Part shown: in pieces, positions 49,398-58,188 of the stretch
Layout: every line of letters begins with the position of its first letter
Numbering within the stretch: position 1 is the stretch's first letter
Assembly: GCA_034435675.1 (NCBI GenBank)
Contig: DAOTWP010000187.1
Location: 1 to 59,736, forward strand
DNA: 59,736 nt
Direction: 5' to 3'
From: DAOTWP01 sp034435675
GTDB taxonomy: Bacteria; Chloroflexota; Anaerolineae; Aggregatilineales; Phototrophicaceae
Program-made: the position numbers and the translations under genes
Notes under the pieces: model-generated
The model's input: the letters and a program-made list of their open reading frames with translations, nothing else
Databases searched by the model: none
Told to the model about the DNA's origin: nothing

Positions 49398-50276
49398 ATG
49401 GGCAACCCAATGAGCAAACCATTTGATGATTACTATGCTGATGTCCCCGCAGACCAGCGCGAACGCCTGCGAGCGTTCCGGGCGGCACATACCCCGCGCC
49501 ATGTGCAGGTTGGGGCGGTGCCATGGGAATATCTGGCGGGCGGCAGCGGCGACCAGACCGTGCTGCTGCTGGTGGGCGGGCTGCGCGCGGCGGACGCGGG
49601 TTTCCGCATGGCGAGCGAACTGGAACGCGACTTTCGCGTGCTTGTGCCCACCTACCCTGCCGTTCCCGCAATGACGCAGCTTTGCGACGGGCTGGCGGCG
49701 CTGCTCGATGCGGAAGGCGTGCAGCAGGTCAATCTGCTGGCGGGGTCGTTTGGCGGCATGGTGGCGCAGGCGTTCGTGCGCGCCCAGCCGCAGCGGGTGC
49801 GCCGGCTGGTGCTTTCGACCACCGCCGTACCTGACGCCAATGCCGTCCGGCGCTATGAGCAGCAGCTTGCGCAGATCAGCCCCGTGCCTGACGAACTCGT
49901 GCGGGCGGGAGCCAAGGTACAAATGCTGGAGATGGTCGCCCCGCCGGGAGAAGAACTCGCCTTCTGGCGCGCCTATCTGGACGAGTTATTCAGCGAACGG
50001 CTGGGCAAGGCGGATGTGCTCAGCACCTACCAGTGCATCATTGACTTTGGCATGAGCTACCGGCTGCAACCCGGTGATCTGGACAACTGGGGCGGCAAAC
50101 TGCTGCTGATCGAATCGGATGATGATGCCACCTTCGACGCAGCACAGCGGGCAGCGCTGCGGGGGCTGTATCCCCAGGCGCAGGTGCATACATTTATGGG
50201 CGCGGGACATTCGCCGGGCACAACCCGCCGCAGTGAATACACGGCACTGGTGCACGCCTTCTTCCATATTGATTGA
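49398..50276 (+). CDS. Alpha/beta hydrolase
   Basis: A 292-residue hydrolase. The nucleophile elbow is LLAGSFGGMVAQAF (serine), the oxyanion region LLLVGGLRAADAGFRMASEL, and the late acid and histidine are in LLLIESDDDATFDAAQR and FMGAGHSPGTTRR. The substrate is unknown. ATG 49398 or 49410 (MSKPFDDYY) are possible starts, neither with a strong ribosome site. The frame is open from 49326, but upstream codons overlap the RNA promoter region. It is divergent from the candidate RNA. Confidence 0.86.
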   Translation: MGNPMSKPFDDYYADVPADQRERLRAFRAAHTPRHVQVGAVPWEYLAGGSGDQTVLLLVGGLRAADAGFRMASELERDFRVLVPTYPAVPAMTQLCDGLAALLDAEGVQQVNLLAGSFGGMVAQAFVRAQPQRVRRLVLSTTAVPDANAVRRYEQQLAQISPVPDELVRAGAKVQMLEMVAPPGEELAFWRAYLDELFSERLGKADVLSTYQCIIDFGMSYRLQPGDLDNWGGKLLLIESDDDATFDAAQRAALRGLYPQAQVHTFMGAGHSPGTTRRSEYTALVHAFFHID

Positions 50277-50300
50277 GCAGCGGGCAGGCGGACCAGGCGG

Positions 50301-50387
50301 GCTAACCTGGGCGGGCTGATGTGTCGCCGCCTGCGCCCACAGGGGCAGCCAGTGGGGGACACGCCAGCGGCATGCCCCCAGGTTAGC
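50301..50387. repeat. 87-bp element with perfect 11-bp terminal inverted repeats
   Basis: GCTAACCTGGG and CCCAGGTTAGC bound a GC-rich interior that shares the CGGCATGCCCC module with 46855-47110. It lies between convergent hydrolase and aldo/keto reductase genes. Confidence 0.6.
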
Positions 50388-50417
50388 AAACAGCAGCGTC
50401 ACAACCAGACAGGCTGC

Positions 50418-51377
50418 TCACGGATTCGCGCTGACAAACGCCTCTATCTCGCTGATTTCTGCTGCTGACAGGCGGAATGCCAGCGCTCCGGCAATGCTGC
50501 CCTCGACCTGTTTAGCGCTGCGTGCGCCAACAATCGCGCCGGTCACTGCCGGGTGGCGCAGGGTCCATGCGACGGCAACCTCGCCCGCACTGCGCCCGTG
50601 CCGCGCCCCGATTTCCGCCAGCTTGTCCGCCCACTTCAGGTTGCGCGACAGCCGGGGTTCGCTGAATTCCGCATCGCGCGTGCGCCAGTCCTCGGCGGGC
50701 AGCGCCGCCGCCCGCGCCGCCGTCATGCCGCCGGTCAGCAGCCCGGACTGCATTGGCGAATAGACGATCACGCCGATATTCTGCTGCTGGCAGAAGGGCA
50801 GAAGCTCCGCCTCGACCTCACGCTTGATCAGCGAATAGGGTGGCTGAAGCGACGTTATCGGCGCGATTGCCAGCGCCCGCTGCATCTGCGGCACATCAAA
50901 GTTCGAAACGCCAATCCAGCGCACCTTGCCTTCCTGCTTCAGCTTCGCCAGCTCTGACCAGCCTTCTTCAATGTCCTCGTCCGGTTCGGGCCAGTGAATC
51001 TGGTACAGGTCAATCACATCCACCTGCAAGCGGCGCAGGCTCGCCTCAATTTCACGGCGGATCGAGTCGGCTTTCAGGCTGGTGTCGATGGCGCCGCTCT
51101 CATCCCAGATCAGTTCGCATTTGGTGAAGACATATGGGCGGTTGGTCATGCCCTTCAGCGCCCGCGCAACCACTTCCTCGGAATGCCCCAGCCCATATGC
51201 CGCCGCCGTGTCGATCCAGTTGACGCCCAGGTCAAGCGCGCGGTGAATCGCCTCAATGGACTGCTGATCCTCCTGCGGACCCCAGCCATATTCCCAGCCA
51301 CCGCCGCCAATCGCCCACGCGCCATAGCCAACGGGCGTAATCTGGAGATCCGAACTGCCGAGCTGTCTTGTTTCCAT
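50418..51377 (-). CDS. Aldo/keto reductase
   Basis: A 319-residue NADPH-dependent oxidoreductase with a TIM-barrel fold. The catalytic tetrad can be read in WIDTAAAYGLGHSEE (Asp, Tyr), FTKCELIW (Lys) and YQIHWPEPDED (His). The cofactor end is VAVAWTLRHPAVTGAIVGAR. It resembles the YdjG/Tas and perakine-reductase-like AKR groups acting on small aldehydes. ATG 51377 has GGAGAGAAG upstream. It is not clearly linked to neighbours; 132 bp separate it from the HEAT gene upstream. Confidence 0.94.
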   Translation of the reverse strand: METRQLGSSDLQITPVGYGAWAIGGGGWEYGWGPQEDQQSIEAIHRALDLGVNWIDTAAAYGLGHSEEVVARALKGMTNRPYVFTKCELIWDESGAIDTSLKADSIRREIEASLRRLQVDVIDLYQIHWPEPDEDIEEGWSELAKLKQEGKVRWIGVSNFDVPQMQRALAIAPITSLQPPYSLIKREVEAELLPFCQQQNIGVIVYSPMQSGLLTGGMTAARAAALPAEDWRTRDAEFSEPRLSRNLKWADKLAEIGARHGRSAGEVAVAWTLRHPAVTGAIVGARSAKQVEGSIAGALAFRLSAAEISEIEAFVSANP

Positions 51378-51509
51378 TGACTTCTCTCCATGCTAAAACC
51401 TCGCTGCGAAACTGCACCGGACTCTAGCGCAGAATCATAAACTGCGCTGTGACCGTTGCAGTCCAGCGCTGCCACCCCTGCGGAATAAACGGGCAGTACA
51501 AAGGGAGCG

Positions 51510-52100
51510 TCAGGGAGTACCGGGCATCCCCAGCCGCTGCAAGGCGACCTGAACGCGCTGGCGCACATGGTGGTCGGGGTCGTCGGCGTACTGGCGGATC
51601 AGATCGGCGGCGCGGGTATCCCCCAGCACACCCAGTGCCTGAATCAGTGTGCAGCGCAGCAGCCCGGAACTCTCGTCGGTCGCCGCCAGATGCGCCATCA
51701 GCGGCTCGACTGCCTGCGGATCGCCGATATGTTCCAGCGTCACCACCGCCGCCACCTGCACCATATAGCGCGCGGTCGGCAGCGCTTCGAGCAGCGGGGC
51801 AAGACTGCGTTTGCCGAAGCGCTCCAGATAGGCAGTCGCAATCTGCCCTACCAGTACATTCGCCCCCGACAGCGCCCGGCACATCGCGTCGAACACTTCG
51901 GGGGTGTCAAATTCCAGCAGCAGCCGGGCAGCTTCTACCGTGCGCGAACCGGTCTGGGTTTCCATGGTGTGCAGCAGCGGGGGCACAATCACCGAGCCAA
52001 GATCGAGCAAACGTCTGCCAGCAAGGACGCGCTCCTCCATGCTGGAATCTTCCAGCGAGTCGATCAGCTCAGCGATGTCGTGGGCGTAGGGCGGGTTCAT
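51510..52100 (-). CDS. HEAT-repeat protein of a two-component operon
   Basis: A 196-residue protein of about five HEAT repeats (RRLLDLGSVIVPPLLHTMET, VAAVVTLEHIGDPQAVEPLM, TLIQALGVLGDTRAADLIRQ). It resembles PBS-lyase-type HEAT proteins, but the usual catalytic acid is not evident, so it is probably a binding scaffold. ATG 52100 follows AAAGGA and lies 23 bp after the response-regulator stop. It is the last gene of the kinase-regulator-HEAT operon, so it may bind the regulator or its target. Confidence 0.85.
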   Translation of the reverse strand: MNPPYAHDIAELIDSLEDSSMEERVLAGRRLLDLGSVIVPPLLHTMETQTGSRTVEAARLLLEFDTPEVFDAMCRALSGANVLVGQIATAYLERFGKRSLAPLLEALPTARYMVQVAAVVTLEHIGDPQAVEPLMAHLAATDESSGLLRCTLIQALGVLGDTRAADLIRQYADDPDHHVRQRVQVALQRLGMPGTP

Positions 52101-52123
52101 CAAGGGTCCTTTGTAACGACAGA

Positions 52124-52534
52124 CTAAGCAACATGCCAGACGGACTCGCCATTCAGCAGTCGCTGCAAGAGCTGCGGGAAGGTCATGACACTGAGGGGTT
52201 TGCCAATCGCGCCGTCAAAGCCGTGCATCTTCAAGCGGGCGATCTCATCGCTCATCACGCTGGCAGTCAGGGCAACCACGCGCGTGCTGGCATAGTCGGG
52301 TTCGGCGCGCAGCAGTTCGAGCATGCTGAAGCCGTCTACCGGCTCAACATGGATATCGAGCAGAATCAGGTCTGGTTTTTGGGGCAGGGCGCGCAGCCGC
52401 ACCAAAAAATCCTGACTATCTTCAAACACCTTAAGCCGGTCTGTGCCTATGCCCAGCGTTGTTTGCAGCAGCATCTGCATGATTTCCACACCAAGTGGAT
52501 CGTCTTCAACGTAAAGCAGGGTAGGTGGGTTCAT
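52124..52534 (-). CDS. Single-domain response regulator
   Basis: A 136-residue receiver domain. The acidic pocket is LLYVEDDPLGVE, the phospho-acceptor is Asp60 in LILLDIHVEPVDG, the Thr is in VVALTASVM, and the Lys in AIGKPLS. No output domain follows, so it must act by binding another protein, as CheY does. It lies 30 bp after the histidine kinase stop codon and before the HEAT protein, and is very likely the kinase partner. A Val-Glu replaces the usual Met in the DxxMPxxDG loop. Confidence 0.95.
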   Translation of the reverse strand: MNPPTLLYVEDDPLGVEIMQMLLQTTLGIGTDRLKVFEDSQDFLVRLRALPQKPDLILLDIHVEPVDGFSMLELLRAEPDYASTRVVALTASVMSDEIARLKMHGFDGAIGKPLSVMTFPQLLQRLLNGESVWHVA

Positions 52535-52564
52535 TGTTAGAGCATCCGTGTTTCGAGCTGAGTA

Positions 52565-54439
52565 TTATTGTATTGTATTCACTTTGATCGGCAGCGCCAC
52601 ATGGAAAGTCGTGCCCCGCTGCAAAACACTATCCATCCACAGGCGTCCCCCATGTGCCTGGACTAAACGCAGCGTAATTGGCAAGCCCAAACCTGTGCCG
52701 CCCATGTGCTTGATGCCCACTTCCGTCTGGCGGAAGGGTTCAAAAATCACATTCTGGTCTTCGGGCGCAATGCCCGGTCCGGTGTCGCTCACGGCGAACA
52801 GGATTTCGTCACCCTCGACACGGGCGCGCAGCGTAACACTACCCTCCCGCGTGAATTTGCAGGCATTGGAAATCAGGTTGAGCAGTATCTGGCGAATCCG
52901 CCGCCGGTCGCCGGACATCAGCGGCAAATCCGCCGGGATGTCTTCGATCAACTGCACGGCGGGCTTGTCCACCAGCAGCGAGCGCGCGGTATTGGCGACC
53001 TCGCGCAGTTCGTCCTGCGGGCAAACATCATGCTCGATAAACAGGGACATCATGCCCGACTCGATTTTGGTGATGTCCAGCACATCATTGATCAACGACA
53101 GTAGATGTCTGCTGCTGGTCAGCGCTTTGTTCAGCGAGTCCTTCTGGCGCTCGTTGAGTGGTCCCATCAGTTCCAGTGCGACGAACTCGGTGAAGTTGAG
53201 AATGGCATTCAGCGGGGTACGCAGTTCGTGGCTCATGCTGGCAAGGAACTGGCTCTTCATGCGATCCAGTTCACGCATTTTGTCGGCAATCTGCACCTGC
53301 AAGTCATAGCGCAATTTGCGCTCAATCGCCGGTACCATTAAATCGGCACCCACCTGAATCAGCCGGATTTCCTGCTCACTGAACGCCCGCGGCTGGTTAC
53401 TTATGAAGATAAGCGCGCCAACCTGCCGCTGGTGAATCCTGATGATTGCAATCAGCAGCGCGTGAATCCCGCGCGCGGCATGTTCGCGGCGGCGGTCGGC
53501 ATCATCAAGCTGCCCCGTATCGGGAATATGCAGCATATCACTGTCAGGAACCGGCATCCCGATCAGATGAAAGCGGTCAGCAGCGGGCAGGACTTCATCG
53601 CTGTTCGCCCGCCGCAGCGCGACCAGCTCGGAATAGGTCGCCTGCTCCAGATCCATGTTCTCAAAAATACTCAGGGCAAGCAGGAAGGGTGTGCGCCCCA
53701 GCGCGTCGCCCAGCGCAGCGAGAATCTCTGTATATGTGGAGGTCGCGTTCATCTGGCGGGCAAAATGGAACAGTTTCTCGGTCCGCTGCCGTTCAGCATC
53801 CAGGGCTGCTGTGCGTTCAATGACACGTCGTTCCAGCACAGCTTCCGAGGCACGCAGACTGGCGTTGGCATCCTGAAGCTCCTGCTGGCGCACCTGTTCA
53901 ATGCGCTGGCGGTGGGACAGATAGACTACGACCGCCGACAGCCCGACGAGGATGAAATTGAACGGTGCCAGCACCGTATGGTACACCAGCAGGTTGTCGC
54001 GCAGCACCATGAAGATCAGCACAACCAGCGAACAAACCCCGACAAACAGCAGCGTCTCTTGCTCTGGCAGCAGCATAGCGACGACCAGCGTCAGGGGCAG
54101 AAAATAGATCAGCAGCAGAAAATCTATTGCCGACACCAGCGTGATGATGCTGAAGATCAGGATGATCATGCCGCGCGCGGGCAGCGTATAACTGCCACGC
54201 CGCGCCAGCCACAGCAGCCCAAGCATAATGACCAGAAACGGTGTCAGAAAATACAATTCCAGCGGGGGTTCTCCGGTTCGCAGATCACGCAGCGTGCCCA
54301 GCACATTCATAATCGCGGCGGCAATCATCTGTGCGATCATAATACGCACGAGCAGGCGCTGCTGGTACTGACGCTCCTGGCTTGACTCGGACGCGGCTGA
54401 TGGGCTGACTCGAACCAACCGCTGCCTGATCCCTACCAT
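52565..54439 (-). CDS. Membrane histidine kinase with GAF domain
   Basis: A 624-residue kinase. Residues 30-190 form about six membrane helices (FLVIMLGLLWLARR, GMIILIFSIITLVSAIDFLL, VLAPFNFILVGLSAVVVYLS). A coiled coil (about 200-230) leads to a GAF domain (about 235-385). HisKA follows with His404 in SMSHELRTPLN, and HATPase_c has LNLISNACKFT, DTGPGIAPED and GTGLGLP. The wholly integral sensor part, with short loops, suggests it senses the membrane. It is first in the operon with a CheY-like regulator and a HEAT protein. AGGGAAG precedes the ATG. Confidence 0.95.
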   Translation of the reverse strand: MVGIRQRLVRVSPSAASESSQERQYQQRLLVRIMIAQMIAAAIMNVLGTLRDLRTGEPPLELYFLTPFLVIMLGLLWLARRGSYTLPARGMIILIFSIITLVSAIDFLLLIYFLPLTLVVAMLLPEQETLLFVGVCSLVVLIFMVLRDNLLVYHTVLAPFNFILVGLSAVVVYLSHRQRIEQVRQQELQDANASLRASEAVLERRVIERTAALDAERQRTEKLFHFARQMNATSTYTEILAALGDALGRTPFLLALSIFENMDLEQATYSELVALRRANSDEVLPAADRFHLIGMPVPDSDMLHIPDTGQLDDADRRREHAARGIHALLIAIIRIHQRQVGALIFISNQPRAFSEQEIRLIQVGADLMVPAIERKLRYDLQVQIADKMRELDRMKSQFLASMSHELRTPLNAILNFTEFVALELMGPLNERQKDSLNKALTSSRHLLSLINDVLDITKIESGMMSLFIEHDVCPQDELREVANTARSLLVDKPAVQLIEDIPADLPLMSGDRRRIRQILLNLISNACKFTREGSVTLRARVEGDEILFAVSDTGPGIAPEDQNVIFEPFRQTEVGIKHMGGTGLGLPITLRLVQAHGGRLWMDSVLQRGTTFHVALPIKVNTIQ

Positions 54440-54815
54440 ATGTGGCTTCCCTCTGGTTTTCCCGCAATGAACACACCCAGTTTCTTGCTGAAGTTACATT
54501 TTTCTGGGCAATCTTACTATATCACGGGTTTTGACAGCGAAGGGTTAAAGGTTGTGCGTGGGGTGGCGCAAAGGCGCAGCAGCCACGCCATCTGCGCGCA
54601 TTTCCGCGTGCAGCCGGTTTCCGAAGAACGTGAAATCTGGCGGTATCGGGCTGCATTCTGTGGCAAAGCATGGTAAGGTTAAGTCAAGCAATATTACAGG
54701 CAGATTACGGACAATTGACGCAAAATTAATGAAAATCAATTCTTCTGAGGAAAAACAACTTTACAATGGAATCAAGAGGCGTTGTAAGTTTTCTTCATGA
54801 AAGGTTGATGCAGTG
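54440..54815. other. Intergenic region, AT-richer than its surroundings
   Basis: No gene with coding character is seen. The right half (54690-54810) is AT-rich, with TTGACG (54715-54720) and TACAAT (54762-54767) as scattered promoter-like boxes, probably for the gene at 54816. The left half holds upstream signals for the histidine kinase. Confidence 0.4.
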
Positions 54816-55220
54816 ATGTTACCAGAACCGTTTGCAGCAGGGGACTATTATACGGGTGCGGCAGCAGACACACCTGATCCGCAGGAAACCCAGCAGGCGC
54901 AGGAATGGTGGGCACATGTCGCGCCTGCCGGTGAACAGTTTTTCAGCGCCGCCAGCCAGTTTGACGCCAACCTGCAGCCCGAAGATGTGGCACATTTAAT
55001 GCTGAATCTGGAACAGACGCGCAGCAGTGTTGAACAGGTGGCGTATCCGGCGTGCATGCGCATGGCGCGCTGGCATCTGGCAAACGCCATGCAGGATCTG
55101 CTGACCGGACTGGGCGCGGTGCTGCGCCATAATGTGTCCGGCGCCCAGTTGAATGTTCGCACCAGCCAGCTTGAACTGGATGCCTTACGCCGCGAATTGC
55201 AGCGCTTCGACCTCGCGTAG
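54816..55220 (+). CDS. Hypothetical small helical protein
   Basis: A 134-residue protein starting MLPEPFAAGDYYTGAAADTP. The C-terminal 80 residues are helical (EDVAHLMLNLEQTRSSVEQV, ALRRELQRFDLA). No signal peptide or membrane helix is present, and no family is recognised. AAAGG lies twelve bases upstream of the ATG; an in-frame GTG at 54813 gives the same protein plus one residue. It lies 90 bp before the next gene on the same strand, and both may be co-transcribed. Confidence 0.75.
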   Translation: MLPEPFAAGDYYTGAAADTPDPQETQQAQEWWAHVAPAGEQFFSAASQFDANLQPEDVAHLMLNLEQTRSSVEQVAYPACMRMARWHLANAMQDLLTGLGAVLRHNVSGAQLNVRTSQLELDALRRELQRFDLA

Positions 55221-55309
55221 ATTGCGACTGCCTGTGGTTTCGCGCAGGGCGCGGTTTCTGCTATCATCAAGGGCAAAAGCACGCATACACTTATGGAGCA
55301 AGGGTTGCG

Positions 55310-56419
55310 ATGTCCCGCGAGAAAATGCTGCGCGCGCGCGAACTCATCGAACTGCGCCGTTACGATGAGGCGTATGAATTACTGGAAGAAGTTGACCACC
55401 CCAAAGCGCTGGAGTGGATGGCAAAAATCGAGCAACTCACCGGCGGCAGAGCAGCCGCCAGCCGCCGCGACACTTATTACTTTGACGACAGCCGCCCAAT
55501 GTTTGAGGAAGAAGAATCCTCCCCTTATGCCAGCGCCGCCCCCGCTGCTGCTGCAATGCCTGCAGCAAAAGCCCAGCGCGGCATGGCAGGGGATTTTTTG
55601 TTTTATGTACTGGTCGCTGTGCTGGGGCTGGCGGTGGTCGGGGCGCTGGCGTTCCTGCTGCTGCCGCGCCTGCTGATTCAGGATCTATCCGGCTGCGGTG
55701 CGCAGGACTGGTGGGGGCAGGTCTATGGGCACACCACCCCGATGTACAACTTTGCGATTGACATTGGTGTGGTCACCAATGTGGAAGCACCCATGCGGCT
55801 GGCGCAGTTGCGTGCCGGACGGCTGGAATTTGAGCGCGTGCCCACCCCCGCCTGCGCGGCAAATGCGCGCACGGCGCTGCTCACCGCGTATGACCAGATG
55901 ATTGACGCCGTCGAAATCTTCGATTATGCCAATCCCTTCGGCGCATTCGAGCTGATGCGCGCCAGCTTTGCCTCGGCAGGGCAGGCAAAAGCTGAACTGG
56001 ACGCCCTGAGCATCCAGATGCGCGGGCAGGATGCGCGCTTCTTCGACATGATTAACGGCGCGTGTCCTGTGCTGACCTGGTCTTTTGACTATTTCTTCAC
56101 CGACGGCATCTTCTACACCGTTGCCCGCGACGTGGAAGCGGCGTTGTTTGGCGGGTATGCCACGCGGCGGCTGTCTATGCAGGCGGAAATTCGCGCCTTT
56201 CAGGATGCCCCCACGCCGCAGTGTCTGCAAGCCGCCCGCCAGCATATGGTCGGCGCGGCAGAGGCGCTCCAGCGTATGGCAGACGCGGTCTATGGGCGCG
56301 ACATCAACGGGCTGCTGCTGCATGCGGAAACCTACGTGGTGGAAATCCAGGGGGTGATTGACGGCTTCAACGCTGCCGGGCTGCGCATTGACCTTGACGT
56401 GAGTCTGGATCTGGATTGA
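55310..56419 (+). CDS. Membrane-anchored hypothetical protein with TPR-like hairpin
   Basis: A 369-residue protein. Residues 3-45 form a helical hairpin (KMLRARELIELRRYDEAYEL, VDHPKALEWMAKIEQL) like the short TPR-type motif in other Chloroflexota membrane proteins. One membrane helix spans about 97-122 (FLFYVLVAVLGLAVVGALAF). The outer domain of about 245 residues is helical with four conserved-looking Cys-containing stretches (SGCGAQDWWGQ, PTPACAANA, NGACPVLTW, TPQCLQAAR), perhaps two disulphides. Function unknown. The ATG at 55310 has GCGATG context and no strong ribosome site. Confidence 0.82.
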   Translation: MSREKMLRARELIELRRYDEAYELLEEVDHPKALEWMAKIEQLTGGRAAASRRDTYYFDDSRPMFEEEESSPYASAAPAAAAMPAAKAQRGMAGDFLFYVLVAVLGLAVVGALAFLLLPRLLIQDLSGCGAQDWWGQVYGHTTPMYNFAIDIGVVTNVEAPMRLAQLRAGRLEFERVPTPACAANARTALLTAYDQMIDAVEIFDYANPFGAFELMRASFASAGQAKAELDALSIQMRGQDARFFDMINGACPVLTWSFDYFFTDGIFYTVARDVEAALFGGYATRRLSMQAEIRAFQDAPTPQCLQAARQHMVGAAEALQRMADAVYGRDINGLLLHAETYVVEIQGVIDGFNAAGLRIDLDVSLDLD

Positions 56420-56523
56420 CGCACCAGAACAGACAGGGGCAGATGTGAAGTCACCTGCCCCTGTCGCCTGCTCTCCCACCCGCCGCGCTGTGCTGCCCGC
56501 CGGATGGTAACTCGAATACTTAC

Positions 56524-57522
56524 CTATTCGACAGCGCTGATCGAAATCTCGAAATCAGTCGGTTCAAACACATACGTGCTGAGCGTGACCGTCAGCGCGC
56601 CGTCTTCGGGCGCTTCAAACGTCAGCCCTGCGTCAAACCCGCCGCTGGTGCTGATGCTCGTCACGGTGAAGCCATTCTGCACGACAGTGACATAGATGCC
56701 CACCGGCTCAGTGGCTGCCGTGCTGACAGTCAGGGCATACCGGACGCCGGCTTCCGCCTCGAAAGCGAAGACCGTCTCGGTCAGATTGGCATCAAACGTC
56801 ACGACAACGGGACCCTTGTCCAGCGTTTGCAGCTCAACTTCCTCAATGGTGACCGTACCGCCACCGCGAATGCCCTCAGACTGCGGCGTGATGACCAGAT
56901 AGAACACGCCGTCACTGTTGATGACCACGTTATTCCAGACAAAGGTGTCGCCACCATAGGTGTAATTGCTGTCAATAAAGCTGCCAGCGGGATCGGTGAT
57001 GAACATTTCGAGGTCAAATACATCACTCAGTTCTACCGTGATTTGCAGTGCCGTGCCCTCCTCCAGTTCGAAGGCGACAATCGGCGGGGTGATGCCGTCA
57101 AAGCTGACATCGGCGCTGTCGCCCAGTCCAATCGGGTCAGCACTGATCGTATCGACGAGGATGGTGTAATCCAGCCCCGCGCCGCCGCCGCCAAACCCAC
57201 GCACCTTCAGCAGGTAAGTGCCGCTGTCGTCCAGTCCGAAGATCAGGAACGAGTTGGTGCTGTAGCCGCCATCGTCATTCGAGGTGATGAAAAATTCGTC
57301 TTCATCCAGCAGTTCCACCACCGGGTCGAATTCGTCGGAGATGACACTGACGGTGTAAGTTAAACCGGCTTCCACTTCCAGTTCATAAAATTCTTCGCCG
57401 CTGTCCGGCAGGGTCGCCGTTACGGGGTCGCCAATGCCGATGGTGTCCTGTGCGGCAACACTGAACGCCGAACCCAGCACCAGCATAAGAAGCATAAACA
57501 GAACCAATGCCTTGCGCAGCAT
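56524..57522 (-). CDS. Secreted protein with PPC-like beta-sandwich repeats
   Basis: A 332-residue exported protein. The signal peptide is residues 1-22 (ALVLFMLLMLVLGSAFSVAA). Three beta-sandwich repeats follow: YELEVEAGLTYTVSVIS, AFELEEGTALQITVELSD and VFAFEAEAGVRYALTVST, each near 100 residues. The first carries ITSNDDGGYSTNSFLIF, typical of PPC domains. No catalytic domain is present. It may bind extracellular polymer or pair with a protease in trans. AAAGGA precedes the ATG. Confidence 0.85.
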   Translation of the reverse strand: MLRKALVLFMLLMLVLGSAFSVAAQDTIGIGDPVTATLPDSGEEFYELEVEAGLTYTVSVISDEFDPVVELLDEDEFFITSNDDGGYSTNSFLIFGLDDSGTYLLKVRGFGGGGAGLDYTILVDTISADPIGLGDSADVSFDGITPPIVAFELEEGTALQITVELSDVFDLEMFITDPAGSFIDSNYTYGGDTFVWNNVVINSDGVFYLVITPQSEGIRGGGTVTIEEVELQTLDKGPVVVTFDANLTETVFAFEAEAGVRYALTVSTAATEPVGIYVTVVQNGFTVTSISTSGGFDAGLTFEAPEDGALTVTLSTYVFEPTDFEISISAVE

Positions 57523-57707
57523 GTAACATCCTTTCAATGGAATGATCAATGACTTCCGGCAGGCAGCGCAAAACGCCTCGACGCCGCCGCAGGGAATACA
57601 TTCATTATGGAGCAGATTGAGCAGCCAGGATAGTAAAAGAACTGTAAAAGCAAATGGGAACAGCCTAACCGCTGCCCCCGCGAGTCCTTGCCTGGCTGCC
57701 TGGGGGT

Positions 57708-58100
57708 TCAGTGCCCTGCGTAGTAGGTGGCGGGGTCTTCGGCATCATCGAGATCAAGCCATTCGCCGTCCTGCGGCAAGCGCTGCAGGGACCGCGCCGC
57801 CTCGGCATGATGTTTGGCTTTCTCCCCGGCGTTTGCTGCCAGTTCCCACTGTAAGTACTGCAAGTGTTCGCGCAGGTTACCCTCGCGCTGTTCGCGGCGG
57901 TACAGCCAGACGGCGTGCGCCAGCACCAGCCCCAGCAGCAGCACTGGACCGAGCGTTGACCACGTACTCAAGCGAATGCCCATATCGAGAAACGAAAGCC
58001 ACAGCAGCAGCACACTGCCCAGCGTATGCACCGCCAGCCGTGTTCGCCGCTGCCCACGCCGCAGCAGCGCTTCGTACAATTCGCGTTCGTGAATAAGCAT
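57708..58100 (-). CDS. Small two-helix membrane protein
   Basis: A 130-residue protein. Two membrane helices (TLGSVLLLWLSFLDMGIRL, LGPVLLLGLVLAHAVWLY) follow a basic cytoplasmic N-terminus (RELYEALLRRGQRRTR). The C-terminal 65 residues are charged and helical (REQREGNLREHLQYLQWELA), ending in an acidic tail (LDLDDAEDPATYYAGH). It resembles 2TM-domain proteins seen near histidine kinases, but assignment is uncertain. It is on the same strand as the glycosyltransferase gene upstream, 88 bp away. Confidence 0.75.
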   Translation of the reverse strand: MLIHERELYEALLRRGQRRTRLAVHTLGSVLLLWLSFLDMGIRLSTWSTLGPVLLLGLVLAHAVWLYRREQREGNLREHLQYLQWELAANAGEKAKHHAEAARSLQRLPQDGEWLDLDDAEDPATYYAGH

Positions 58101-58188
58101 GTGCCCTCGCTCCCGGCAAATCTGCCCTGGCTACCTTCATATTCGTCAGGATAAAGGATTTGCACGGTGAACGCCTCCGTCTTTCGCC

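Noticed and set aside
49194..49922. Minus-strand open frame of 242 codons reaching into the candidate RNA
   Set aside because: Mostly antisense to the alpha/beta hydrolase. Only its last 31 codons, inside the candidate RNA, deserve attention, as a possible leader peptide.
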